Notes under the pieces: generated by a model | Told to the model about the DNA's origin: nothing | Database searches by the model: none | The model's input: the letters and a program-made list of their open reading frames with translations, nothing else | Source of the DNA: Prunus persica | Taxonomy: Eukaryota; Streptophyta; Magnoliopsida; Rosales; Rosaceae | NCBI RefSeq assembly: GCF_000346465.2 | Contig: NC_034010.1 | Coordinates: 6,773,610-6,837,609 of the forward strand | Direction of reading: 5' to 3' | DNA length: 64,000 nucleotides | Program-made: the position numbers and the translations under genes | Shown: piece by piece, positions 11,628-23,269 of the stretch | How positions within the stretch are numbered: the stretch's first letter is position 1 | Layout of the letters: every line of letters starts with the position of its first letter

Positions 11628-12926
11628 CTAGTCAGACCCGAGGTCATAGCCATCATAGGGATCCTGGCTGTCATCATACCAAGTCTTTGGCTTGGCAGGG
11701 CTCTGCATGGGCTGGCAACTAGACGACGAGGGAGAATCATTGTCCTCATCATCATCCATTTGAGAGGCCTGGATGATCAGCTGGCGTGCAATCTCCTGAA
11801 GTTCGGACTTGGACTTTCCTTCAACTGATAAGGAAGATCGGACTGAACCTGTAGGAGAAACATGGCGAGGAACTGGCTCCCGTGGGAGGTCATTACAGAC
11901 ATTTTTTGCAATTCGTTCAACTTCAAATTTGTCCCACCACTTGACAGAAAACTGGCGGGCAAGCACTCGGGTATCCTTGGTGACTCTGTAAGCCCATTTG
12001 AGGATCCAAGGCACCTTATACCTGGCAATAAAAAGCATTTGCAACTGGAAAAATCGGTCAACTTGGGAAAATTTGGCTTTTTTGGCATAATGTTGGATTA
12101 ACTCAAGTACTGAGGCTGGCAAGATTTCCTCAGCAGGACCATATTTTTCCCACCAGTGAAGAAACCAGTAGGGAAAAGGGCTTTTGAACTTATTATCAAA
12201 ATTAATAAACCAGGAATGACTAAAATCTTCAGATTGATGAAGGAAAATAGTATACCAGGCTTCAATATAATCAGAATAATTATACTGTAATTTTGACTTA
12301 AGTGTTTTTAACTCATAGGGATGGCTACTGAAGGATTCTTGGCTTACAATTTTATGAATATACAAAGAATGATAAAGAATGGTTTCAGGATGATCCCGAT
12401 CCTTTATCGGCTTTATGTCAACTGATTGTGTTTCAAGTAATATATCTCTATAATACTTGAGGGACTTAAACGGACTTTAAGGCATATAATGAAATCCAGG
12501 AGGGAAATAGTGTTTGGCAATTTCTACTGGATTTGCATGGACATCATACAGAGACTCAATGATAAACAAATGAGAATTACTTTTAGGCAAATAGGGGGAC
12601 GATTTTTTAAAAGCAATTGAAGGACCTGGGGGAATGTCAACTGAGAATGGATCATAACTCGAGATTAGGGTAGATTGATAACTAGGACGAATTTGGCCAA
12701 CTGTTGATCCTAAAGAGGAAAATCTATTTGCAACTGAGATTGGGGTGGCAACTGATAAAGGAGGGCAACCAGGATAGGGGACTATCTGTTTAGGCAACTC
12801 TGGCTTTGACTGACTCATGGAGGAGGGAAGGACTCGAAACGACTGAGATGACTTAGGCGACTTAGGCGACTCAGAAGGCTTAGATTGGCTGGCTACTGCT
12901 TTTTGTTTGTCTTTTTTGGGTGCCAT
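11628..12926 (-). pseudogene. Endogenous caulimovirid ORF2, unknown function
   Basis: A second viral frame begins at ATG 12926, overlapping the RNase H end by about 34 nt in another frame, and runs to 11628 (about 432 codons). It is interrupted by one TAA at 12477-12479; the two halves are in the same frame. The N-terminal third is Ser/Pro/Lys-rich. The C-terminal part has an aromatic-rich core (YIEAWYTIF, PYWFLHWWEKYGP, VPWILKWAYRV, KWWDKFEVERIA), then an SELQEIARQL helix and an acidic Ser-rich tail. Copy 2 preserves the same core, so it was a conserved viral protein. I do not know its function; florendovirus-like genomes carry such an ORF2 downstream of the polyprotein. Confidence 0.75.
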
Positions 12927-13191
12927 TGTGCATCCTGCAAGAACTCACGAGTGAGAAAATCAGGAACAGAATTCTCACTTCCTTTCAAATATTCAATTTC
13001 AAAATCAAATATACTTAGTATACTTTGCCAACGTGCAAAAATCTGTTTAGATGCAATGTTTTGAACATCTTTTTCTAAAACATGTTTTGCAGACTTACAA
13101 TCAACTCTGATTAAAAACTTTTGATTAAGCAAATCATCTTGGAATTTACTAATGCATAATACAATAGCTAATATTTCTTTTTTAATAGTAC
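12893..13191 (-). pseudogene. Endogenous caulimovirid RNase H C-terminal fragment
   Basis: Encodes the last roughly 100 residues of the viral RNase H region, including FLIRVDCKSAKHVLEKDVQN and the terminal GSENSVPDFLTREFLQ. It begins abruptly at the (TA)n boundary and has no RT before it. In the intact order it directly precedes and overlaps ORF2, as it does in copy 2 near 37690-38060. Confidence 0.8.
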
Positions 13192-13214
13192 TGTATTATA
13201 TATATATATATATA
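13192..13214. repeat. (TA)n at right virus junction
   Basis: A TA dinucleotide run directly follows the last viral RNase H bases. It is the presumed other half of the target microsatellite split by the insertion. Confidence 0.85.
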
Positions 13215-13235
13215 ATAGGGTTAGGATTGGGGGAC

Positions 13236-13720
13236 GCGTAAAACATGCCCTAATCGAAAGGATGGACAAGTGTGTCAAATGTGTGTCAAAAAGAAAAAGA
13301 AATAGATACCCAACAACTGCACAACCTTCTCCCCCTCCTGAACCAAGGTCCTCCCCCATCCGACCTTAGCCTTTCCCCACCACCACCAGATTGCCATTGT
13401 TATTGGCTTGTGAGTCCATACGATAAAAAATAAAAAATAAAAATAAATTGCCTCATTATATAATTAATATATCCCTACGTATTATTTTATTTGGAGAAAG
13501 ATGAGAGAGAGAAAGAGGACAATTAATGATTATTTAGTTTAGTTTGTATTTCCAAAAAGATTAAAGTTTCCAAAAAATTAAAAAGATAAAAAATAATAAT
13601 ATATAATCTAAGCAGTTAAACATGCCCTAATCGAAAGGATGGACAAGTGTGTCAAAAAATGTGGCAAAATGTGTGTTCGGGGGATACACAAAAAATCACA
13701 CATTTTGACACACTTTCTCA
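13236..13720. repeat. Direct repeat of about 40 bp plus small hairpin
   Basis: The block beginning AACATGCCCTAATCGAAAGG occurs at about 13240 and again at about 13618, nearly identical over some 40 bp. The second copy runs into an inverted pair (CAAAATGTGTG with CACACATTTTGACACACTT) that could fold. This may be a MITE remnant or an old target-site duplication; I cannot decide which. Confidence 0.45.
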
Positions 13721-15289
13721 ACCTTTAGGTATGCTATCATCCAACGGTTGGAATGTATCTAATAAAAAAATAATTTCACTATTTTATTAATAGCATTAAC
13801 TCATTGCAAGACATAGTCTCTCTCTTTTGCACTCATCCCCATTGTTCTCTTTCTTTATAAACTCTATTTCCTCACTCTCTCTTTTTCTAAACCTCTAATT
13901 CGAAAAAAAAAAAAAAAAAAGAAGTTAAAATTATGAATAAATTAAGTACCATATGTTGAAGATGAAGAAAATGACAATAATCTCATCACTTATTTCTCTC
14001 TCACTCTTCCTTCTCCTTCTCCTCTTTGTCGTCAGAACCCACCCACTGAAAAATCTGAAACAATTTTAAAATTGAAGTCGATATGTTTAAACTCTCATAT
14101 TTGTGATTTGATTATATTGTTCATGATCATAATTCATGACCAAGTTTAGGTGGTCAGTGTGCAATTATATGTTAGGCCAATACTTGCTGAACGGCTCTCA
14201 CATCATCTCTTAATTGAGTCGAAGAGTGACTTCCTGCATGAGACCATTGCTTACAACTTTAATTAAAACAAGGAAAAATCTATTACATTAACTAATTTTT
14301 TAGATAAATGAGATTTGTCAAAATCTAAACAAAAAGAGTAGCTAAAAGGAAAAAAAAAAGAAAAAAGAAACTTGTATGTAAAGCAAGATGAGATAGCGAA
14401 TTTTTAAAATTTCCAATCTTCTTCCCCTACGTACATAAACAAAGACTTCAAGTTTCTCTCTTTGTTTTATTTTTTTTCTTGAAGACTTGAAGTGTTAACA
14501 ACACAAAGTCGTTTGTGAGCCACATAATGAATCACCATATTGAAATTTAAGGGAAATTTTATGGAGCGAAGAGAGTTTACCTAGAGAAGAAGATGAAGTG
14601 TGTTTGGGGGAGGAAGATGAACCCTAGTGATGCTTACCCCTACTTTATTTGAGCAATGGTGAAGCATATATAAAGAATATGCACCTGAAGGCGGGACGAG
14701 CGCTGCTTGTGACTTATCAACTCCTCATTTATTTGTTGACTCTATTCACGGGTGTTGGATTGCATGTATTTTTTTTTTCTTTTTGTCCTTGAAGGGCTCT
14801 TTTGCCACCAAACTCTATGCTTTGTGTCTACTGAGCCTTACCCAAGAGTTGGTATAATTGTGTATAAACATGTATAGCCCTTTGGTTTTGTTTAAAAACT
14901 TTGTTTTATGTAAAAAAATGTATTCAAACTTATGTTGCCTACTTGTACTTTGATTTACTAAATTCAATTTCTTATTTTTACAAAAAAAAATCTTGCGTAT
15001 TTTAAGGGGCATGGAAATACAATGTCTTGGGATTAGATATTGTACTATTTTGCGCCTTAGGATATATGACAACTTTAGAAACTTGTTTAGGGGCGTGACA
15101 TTCATAGTAGCAAGTTAATGAGTATTAGGATGGAGGGGGGAGTTAATTTGATCGAATTCATGAATGGCCAATATATTATAGAGATGCGAAATACTTATGT
15201 TGCAATCAAGAAGTTTTTAATGACTAGTATGTTAAAGTAGATGGTAATGGAGGCAAAAGTTGTGGGTAACTTTTTTAGAGTTCGTTTAG
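13721..15289. other. Intergenic, no gene recognised
   Basis: AT-rich DNA with a poly-A run near 13905 and scattered CT-rich tracts. I see no convincing coding frame. Confidence 0.5.
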
Positions 15290-15540
15290 CGTTGTTTCCT
15301 CCATGTCTTTTGCTACGTCAAACATAGACATGACAAAGGATCGTGTTTGTCGTATTTGTTTCAACAAGCTTTTATTAATGGGTTAACACGAACACGACCT
15401 GTTAAAATAACAAATGACAGGATATGACCCGTTTTACCCCTTAAGAATAGTGGGTTGCTTTAACCCACATGACCTGTTTCATTTGTTTTAGCCTACATGA
15501 CCCTTTTCACCCATTTGGAAAATAAAATATATTTGTGAAC
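15290..15540. repeat. hAT-type subterminal repeat region
   Basis: Contains clustered copies of short motifs such as GGGTTAACACGAACACGACC, ATGACCCGTTTTACCCC and ATGACCTG, in both orientations. This dense ACCCGTTT-like clustering is typical of subterminal regions of plant hAT elements. It lies about 0.6 kb from the hAT transposase remnant. Exact termini were not located. Confidence 0.4.
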
Positions 15541-16372
15541 AAATTGTCAAATGCAAACAAATCATATTAGACAATATAAAAATGAAGTTTATATCTTGAA
15601 ATAAAACATCTCTATAAGAAATACATGCTCCAAAAAGATCAATAATGACCATTCCGAACAAAAGCTAAAATTGTTGATAAAATGTATTAAACATTTAAAC
15701 ACCAACATCAAGCTTGAGATAACAAAAGCTCATAGAGAAAAAGAACAAGTATGAAGTAGCATCTATGAACATGACCCAAAATTCAATATTTCACCAATTG
15801 TGCTATTTTCCTGGAAGAAAAAAAACCATAGACAACTATGAGAAAGTATAAAATTATTGATAAAATATCAATTAATCATCAATCATCAAGAGAAATACTA
15901 TTGGAGCATTGTCTTGATCTATTATCTTCATAAATAAGTTTGAAAATATAGTCAGTAAGACTTTCCACTGTAGCACTCCATTCCTTTATAGCTAAGAAAC
16001 AAAAGTTACAAAGTATGCACATAATGAATAAACATAAAATAAAATACTAGTTTGAAGTTAAATAAATATTACCTCCCTTACCAACAGGTCAATCACGAGT
16101 ACACAACAAAGCTTGAAAAGTTTTAGGCAGTAATGAATTACGGTATTGATCTAGTACTCTACCACTAATACTAAAATTGGATTCTAATGCAACCATATTA
16201 ATAGGAATTGTTAACACTTCACGAGCTAAATGTAAAAGTATTGGCAAATGAATATGCTTCATTTGCCACAAAGAAAGAATATCTATGTCTTGCTTTCTAT
16301 CTAGTCTTTCCTCATTCAAATACCTATGCAATTCATTTTTCTACTTGAACTTGGACCATTTTAGTAACTATA

Positions 16373-18483
16373 TGACAGGACCCGACCCAATTTTCACTTT
16401 GGAATTCGAGCCAAGTCCTGTGCGTGTCCGACACCTGGCGAATGTCGGGCACAAAGGACCTTTTTACCCTTCTTGTTTCAAATTCTTTTTAAATTCTCCC
16501 TTAGACTTCTGCCGAAATTTCGGCAGAGTCTCCCCTGTATTTTGACCGAACCCAAATTTTTCCACCTGTTAAACAATCAAATAAATCCACACCAACTGCC
16601 AGAATAGAATAACCAAGTATTCACCAACTCCAGTTTTCCATTAAAACTAGATATCAGAGCATTTTCTAAAGTTCACAGAGTTTCAAGAACTTTTCCACAA
16701 AACTCTACCTTACTTGGTGGCGCGGAAGCTAGGGATGGCCTGGTGGTGGATCCTGCGCACTTCTACGGCTTGGGGGCGAAAAACAGGTTGAAAATGTGAG
16801 TGGACAAAAATTAAGTTCTTGAAAATAAATTTTATAAACATAGTAACCCCCATTTAAAAATAAGCAAGGATTTAAATCGAGGGTTTGTCTATATTTCAAT
16901 ACAAGGTATTCAAATAAGCATGTAAAAACCTACTGATGAATGTGCTCGTATAACTGAACAAATATGTAAAGATATAAATGCACGAATATCAAAGAAGCTG
17001 ATATAAAATAACTGAAAGTCATAGTCGAATAAAAGAAAACTCAAAATCCTTTGAAAATACCACCTATTTGTACCCCTGTCATATTCGTCAATTCCCCTGG
17101 CAGGTCTTGGGCGCCACGCAGTCTACCCGAGCCGCAAACTGGCGAAATCAGGGGACTATGATCAGCCTGATCTGCCGGCAGATTCCTTGATGACACCAAG
17201 TCAGCTCGAGTGGCTCTGGCAGGATGCAGGGGACCGTAGTCAGCCTGATCCGCAATCCTGGCAGGTCTCGGGGACACAGAGTCAGCCGAGCCGCAATCCT
17301 GGCAGGTCTCGGGACACCAAGTCTGCCGAGCCGCAAATCCTGGCACTCACGGTCCGAGCGTCCCCGTAACTCGTGAGGCAAAGTCAAGTGCACTGACATA
17401 AACTGAAATCGGACTGGATATCGTAGACATCGGTCCAACTCTGGGTAATCACCAAGTAAAGGGTGGGTACATGGTGGTTCTAAAATAAACTATTTTTAGA
17501 AAAATCTAATAACTCACTGCCTTTTTGTGAAACTGAACTTTAACTGTTGTCTCCTCTGATAGAGTTCTCAAACTCTGCTTTTTATATTACTGAGCTTCAG
17601 TAACTGAACAACACGTAAATCAAAGTATTGTACAGCACAAATCACGTTCGAAATGAATAGTTCATAAAACTTCTTCCAGATCAAATAATGACATTAACCC
17701 ATATAAACTGATTTTGTAAAAGCTTATTTGTATAAAATCATTATAAAAATCACTTAAGTAATCTCATTTATATAATTCATTTATGATATAACTCATGCAT
17801 ATAAAATCATTTATGAAAGAAAGTCCACTCACTGATGGTCCAAGCTAGTTGGACCCCTCGAAGGTCCCTCCTGCAGGTCGACTGAACCTCTGGTGCCTTA
17901 CTCGATTGATTTGGTGGAGAAACGAAGGAGAAATTCGAGCTGGAAGATCGGGTGAACTCGGGTGAACATCCGTCGGAAATCATGACTTTCCGATCAACTC
18001 CGGGCGACCCAAGGGTGGAGGATGGTCAAGTCGTGACGGCGAGAGGGAGGCGGAGCCGACGGTGCCCACGGCGGAGATCAGCTCGGCCTATGGTGGCCGG
18101 GCCGTCGCCTAGAAGTCGAAGCATCACACAGCTGGGTGCGACGGGAGAGGGAGAGAGGAGAGAGAGAGAAAACTGACGGGGGAGAGGAGAGAGAAGGGAT
18201 AAAAATCTGACTTTTTCTCAAATTACCGTTTTGCCCTTCGCGGTATTTAGACCATATCTTCTTCGTTACAGCTCCGATTCGGGTCTACTCCGTGTCTATG
18301 AACTCGTTTCACCGTGCTCTACGAAACGGCGTAAGCGGAATTGCCAAATTCTTTCTCAATCAAAAAGTCAATGTTCCCCCTATTAAATAATGCGAGGGCA
18401 AAATAGTCTTTTTACTAGAAGATATTATCCTTACTTTTTAGATATTTTATTTCTTTTTAGATATTTTGTTTTGGGTTATTACA
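16373..18483 (-). mobile_element. Solo LTR of 2.1 kb with 5-bp target duplication CTATA
   Basis: The element begins TGACAGGACCCGACCC and ends GGGTTATTACA, so it has TG...CA termini. It is flanked by CTATA at 16368-16372 and 18484-18488, a perfect 5-bp target duplication. No gag or pol lies inside, so this is best read as a solo LTR produced by LTR-LTR recombination. On the minus strand it starts TGTAATAACCC and has the GACTTTTTGATTG and CGTAGAGCACGG blocks also present in both arms of the palindrome at 42713-43693. GC-rich frames inside it are not genes. Confidence 0.8.
17090..17350. repeat. Tandem repeats of about 37 bp inside the solo LTR
   Basis: Imperfect units built on GAGCCGCAATCCTGGCAGGT followed by a CTCGGG...ACAC(A/C)AAGTC tail repeat in this stretch. 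The same unit type recurs near 33915-34020 and 40405-40510, marking other members of the LTR family. It also creates spurious frames on both strands. Confidence 0.6.
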
Positions 18484-19689
18484 CTATATATATTATCAAA
18501 ATGCAACTTATAACGAGGATCCAAAAATTGCAATTATAAGAATTAAACTGTACTATGACCAATAGTTCTCAAATTTTATGTTTATATTAGTTACCATCTT
18601 GTTCATGAAACTATCATTATGTTCCATTACTGCCTTGATATGGTATTGAATTATGAACACCTTAGGGAAGAATATAGGGTACTTTGTCTCGAAAATTAAG
18701 CATGTAACTTCATAAAAGTACCCACAAAACTTGAAAATCTTATCTTCTTTGATCCACTCTTAGGGATAAGGACAACTACTAAAATTGGAATCAACCAACC
18801 CTAAATTAATAAAAGCTCAATGATAGAAAAGTGCATTCTCAAGCATGGTAAAAGTTGAGTTCCATCTACTTGGGACATCTTGTCTCAATCCTCTCTTACT
18901 ACACACTATCTCTACTTGTGCAACACAATCATAGAACTTTTATTTCCTCCACTACCCGTTATTTATTTGATGCATTCACGAATCTTGTCACTGACGAATC
19001 AATTTCTTTAAGTCCATTTAGACTATCAAGTTCATGCACATGAAAAAAACTTGCCACTCATCAATAGAAGACCTCTAAAGTTCAATTGATTTGTCAAAAT
19101 ATCAACAAAAGAAGTATTTGCAGAAATGTTGTCCAAAGTAATAGAAAACAACTTCTTCTCAATCCCAAACTCAGTTAATAATGTATTGATTTTTTCAAAA
19201 AATGCAAAACAAGAATGTAGAGGCGGCATATGAACAAAAATATTATAATTTTTTGTGGAAACTCCAATCTTGGTCAACAAAGTGAGCTGTAAGAGCAATC
19301 TAGTACATTGAGAGGTCCATACTTCTTACGTGAAACAAATTCTTCCCTAACCTTAGCTTAACAAATTGTGAAGTTTTTGCCTTTCACTTTTAAACAAGTA
19401 CATTTGACTAAAAAAATAAACTCAAATTGAAGCAAATTAGGAGATGAGTTGAAAGTCCCTTCATTAGATTGCATGTTTGGTGCCAAAAGACTTGCAATCA
19501 CTACAAGAAAGAAGAGTTTTTGTGACCATTATATATTGGATGCGCAAAAAGTCACACATAATGAGTATATGTGAGGAAAAGTATTGGTCATCACATTTAG
19601 TCTCATAATATCAGGATTGGAAGAGCTATACCTTAATGTTGTCGTCAGATCAGCTGCTCTATAATTGATTCAGCTGCATCCTTAACTTG

Positions 19690-21100
19690 TGATACTCTCA
19701 AGTGCACAAGCCGTTCAGTAGTATAGCATATGTAAGTGCGAGGTCGATCCCCCGAGGATTGATGATAGATTGATTCAATTCATTTTCCCTACACAAAACA
19801 TAAATGAAAAAGAAAGGAAATAAATAAAACAAGAAAGAAAGAAAAGAAATTAACTAATTCAAGCAAAAAAGTTCCCAAGTTCAATTTAGATTCATGAATT
19901 GATTCCAGTTAAAGTATGATTAAGCCATGGTGTCTGTTCCTAACCTTGTATTAATTCCCAATTCCCTAATTTGATCATGTGTTGTCTAACCTAAAATTAA
20001 GCATAGAAGAACATTTTAAACAACCAAGTATGTATCTAATCCCGGTTGTTGAATTCTCATACATACTCTTCCTATTCATAGTTCAATTCAAATTAAAGCA
20101 TGGTGTCTACTCTTAATTCAAACCAAGATAGCTAACATGCAAGCCTTAATGGTGATCAATCATTCAAACTAGCATATTAACTTATAAGCATAATGAATAA
20201 GAACGAAAAGCATAATTGAAACTTGAAAACTAATCAAACTTGAAGACTAAGAAATTACATTAAAATGAAAATTAAATTAGAACTCAAAAACTTGAAGGAA
20301 AATTTAGTAAAAAGGGTTTTGTTACAACAATTGAGAACTAGAAAGGAAAACTAAGAGAATTTGAGGGAGAGAAGAGGGAGGGGAGCTTTAGAGAAGTGTT
20401 TGAGAGCTCCCCACCTTGGGGTGTGTTTACAAGCTTGGGAAACCTCACTATTTATAGGCCTAGGGAAAGTAGAAATCTGATTATACAATTGAGTTCACTA
20501 ACCACACTCACTTCACCAACTTTACCTAACTTCCCCACCAAAAATAATTAGCTCATGCTTATGTCATGCATGACAATGCATTGAAGTCTTCTTGTGGGCT
20601 CGTTTTGGGCTTGTTCCTCCAATCTGAAAAATCTGGAAAAATATGAAGCTCTTTGTCTTATCTTTCCAAGCATATGCAGCTTAGCTCAAGAAAAAATCGG
20701 AAAGACCTTTAAATATCATTTTTGGCCCAGTAAAGCAGATGCTGCCGATTTTGACCTTAAGCTACCAAAACTTGCATAACTTCCTCTAGAAGACTAGGAA
20801 TCATAAACCGTAAAATGCTCCAAAAACTAGACTTCAGCATCTTTCCATTGATATATGGCTCATTGTCTGGTTCTTCCTGAGCAAGTACAGTCTAATCCGT
20901 AAAATTGACTGATCTGCAGACACAATTGTTAAGCAAACTTGACTCCAAAATGCATTAAATGAGTCCCAAGGCTTAATACACTTAAACAAAGATAAAAGAG
21001 ATAAAAAGCACAAATTTAACTCAAAAACATAACCAAATTATAAGTTAGAATGGTACAAAATGATATGTAATTATGCACCGATTACTTCACCTTAACCTAT
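19690..21100 (-). mobile_element. Unclassified repeat, diverged relative of the 29486-31256 element
   Basis: On the minus strand this ends with the same module as the 29.5-kb element: ATCGACCTCG(C/T)A(C/T)TTACAT, then TATGCTATACT, then CG(G/T)GCACTTG. The interior of both has several blocks around ATACCATGC/ACACCATGC, and the starts are similar (TAATTACATATCATTTTG against CATAATCTCATACTTTTG). Termini are approximate. No coding sequence was recognised. Confidence 0.5.
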
Positions 21101-21537
21101 AGGGTTATACATTTATGTAGGGCAAGATGCATCAAATTTTGGATGACTATATTTTCCATTTCTTTTTGCTTTTGTGGTTTTCGATTGCTTGTTTCAAATG
21201 TAAATCTTAGACCCATTTATGTATTTTCCTTTTTAACATAAGTTATGTTCTGAATGAATTCCTTTTACCAGTTGAAGTGATCATTACTAAATATGATCAA
21301 ACATTTTCTCTTTATCATGTTTTGTTCTACAAATAATTGATAAAAATTGGAAATTTTCATATGATGCTCTGTTTAGAGTCAAAGGTTATTGTATATTTAG
21401 CTTTTACTTTAAGAATTGATTAATTTTTATTTTTGTATTAATTCAAATATATTGTTGATAAATGTATTGTATTCCTAAAGATGGTTATGTTAACGACATT
21501 GTATTTCAATTGTATCGTATTGAAGATTATGTGAATC

Positions 21538-21855
21538 ATGATGATTACTGACTTGTATTGCTATAATGAGGTCATCGAGATTCATGATATGTGCAGGGAA
21601 CTTAAGACCAATATTCTCCAAGTGCAGCAAGAGAATGAATACTTGAAGACTATATTAGAGGCTATCTTGGGTAGATCTCATGAACATACAAGCACACGAT
21701 CCTCTCAAAACCACCATCATCAGCAGCATCCAATTAATATCTCTGGTAGCAATGTTGGTGTTCAACTAGATATTTATTCCCAAAACTATAGGACTAAAGC
21801 AGCAACAAATAAATTTGTTCTTTTCAACCTGCATATGCTCCATTTCAATTTCTGA
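21538..21855 (+). pseudogene. Unrecognised frame, possible CACTA-encoded protein tail
   Basis: A 105-residue frame with a short predicted coiled coil (MCRELKTNILQVQQENEYLKTI is its core, about residues 18-40) followed by a His/Gln/Ser-rich stretch. It sits within the putative CACTA element. Coiled-coil tails of this kind end some En/Spm-encoded proteins, but I cannot recognise the family with confidence. It could also be chance. Confidence 0.25.
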
Positions 21856-23112
21856 AATATTGTACTTTTACATTTGTTGTATATTATTTTCTATTTTATT
21901 AGATAAAACGACTCTATTTCAATTGGATACGTCCTACAAAATCGTACCTCTATCCTTGTGTTACAATTACTTAAGTAGCAGATAACGAGGAAATAAAACA
22001 AAAATAAATAAATCGTATATTTCACCTTCAGTCCTCGCGCTAGGTAGAAAGATCACCCCTAGTTCAGAGATTCTGAGTTTGACAAGAAGAAACCTTCCTT
22101 TCATGACGTCAACCTATGCAGAGTCATCAAATGAAGGTAAAAAAGAAAACAATGAAAAATCTAGCGCTAAACAAATAGCAGAAAACTAACATACTAAAGT
22201 TATTTGTCATCTTGGTTAAAATAGTAAGTATGTGAAGTAAAATGTTGTAGAAAAATAATGAAGTAATTATTTCTTCTATTTTAGGCCTAGTATTCTAAAG
22301 ATCGAATATTTATTATATTGTGCATAATTATAATAGAAACTAATGGAAAAAATGTTATTCTATTGTGATAATGAACTGGGATAGTGTGATTCAGACTAAG
22401 TATTACGATGTCTCCTTGCTCTGTTATTATTCTACTATGTGATTTTTGTTTATGTTTGAAACTTATATACTTATATTGATATTGTAGACTATAAAGCTAT
22501 TAAACTTCAATTACAAGTTGCATATTATTACATTATTTTTTGTCTCATTATAAACAGTTTGTACTATTGGTTAGCTAAAATTGAATTTTTTATTATTATA
22601 AAATGATACTAAGTAATTAAATATTAAGAAATAATTTGTACCAAATAAGACACGTTACTCGTCACTTTTGATAAACATTTATGATCCCTATATTGTCACA
22701 TAAAAGAGGAATAAGTGATGCCATACTCATCACATATAAACCAAAGCTTGGAATAATTGGTATAATATGTGAGAAAACGGTTGTCATGTATAAAAATAAG
22801 TGACGCCTAAAAACCACATAGTAAGCTCACTTATTGACCCAAGTTTTAGATTTTAGGAGTACATAAAGTGATGAACCATGCATCACCTAATAAAAAAATA
22901 AACCAGGAACAGTAAATTCGTCACAAAACCTATAGGTGACGGAGTACATGTGACAAATGGTATGACACCCAAAATTCGTCTCATTTGCTAATAAGTGACA
23001 AATTTTTATGTCATGTGACAAATGTAATGATAATGAAATATATTAAATTTGAGGTTCGAGTGGTTGATTGGTTGAGGTTGGACATTACCTGGGTAGCTTC
23101 TTTATCATCACC

Positions 23113-23113
<1 letters not shown>

Positions 23114-23144
<31 letters not shown>

Positions 23145-23145
23145 T
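23114..23145. repeat. (ATC)n microsatellite
   Basis: A run of CAT/ATC trinucleotides, followed by further degenerate TCNTCN repeats to about 23220. Confidence 0.8.
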
Positions 23146-23269
23146 AGCAACCTACTTATCGTCGTCCTCCTTCGCGTCATCCTTATCCTATTTCGCAGCT
23201 TCCTTGTCATCTTCGTCACTTGAGTAATCAAAACCATTATATCATTGTCATCATCAATTTCATCATTCT

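Larger units (their letters stand above)
6365..13191 (-). mobile_element. Endogenous caulimovirid, copy 1 (florendovirus-like), permuted and rearranged
   Basis: A pararetroviral insertion on the minus strand. Reading in the viral sense from the right edge, the order is: RNase H end, ORF2, intergenic promoter/leader, tRNA-Met primer site, movement protein, coat protein with zinc knuckle, protease, then the very start of RT. The circular genome is therefore opened inside RNase H. About 1 kb covering RT and most of RNase H is absent, judged against copy 2. Both ends abut (TA)n, a known association for endogenous caulimovirids. There are no LTRs and no target duplication, as expected for virus captured by end joining. 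Assignment to florendoviruses rests on the two-ORF layout and is inferred. Confidence 0.85.
16089..19320 (-). pseudogene. hAT transposase remnant, split by a solo LTR
   Basis: Reading on the minus strand, 19320-18489 encodes decayed pieces of a plant hAT transposase (ZBED/DAYSLEEPER type): an IDQDW-like region, a FSITLDNISAN segment, a RWNSTFTMLENALF-like segment, then YFYEVT and FENYWS. The frame is interrupted by the solo LTR at 16373-18483 and resumes at 16372-16089. That last part is a clear C-terminal dimerisation domain (LTIPINMVALESNFSISGRVLDQYRNSLLPKT). Many stops and frame changes are present, so it is not functional. The N-terminal BED finger was not found. Confidence 0.75.
19499..23040. 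mobile_element. CACTA-like element, right terminus not found
   Basis: CACTACAAGAAA at 19499-19510 is the canonical terminus of plant CACTA (En/Spm) transposons. It is followed by a subterminal zone rich in GTGAC/GTCAC-type motifs. A similar zone with many GTGAC(A/G) and GTCACA motifs in both orientations lies at about 22640-23030, consistent with the other end. The expected right terminus (TTTCTTGTAGTG) is missing, so that end is decayed or truncated. A separate repeat is nested at about 19690-21100. Confidence 0.5.

Noticed and set aside
17090..17350. CRISPR-like array of short repeats
   Set aside because: The units are imperfect tandem copies without unique spacers, inside a plant LTR.
17041..18176. 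GC-rich open frames with Arg/Pro-rich proteins
   Set aside because: They lie within the solo LTR and its tandem units, occur on both strands and lack any recognisable domain.
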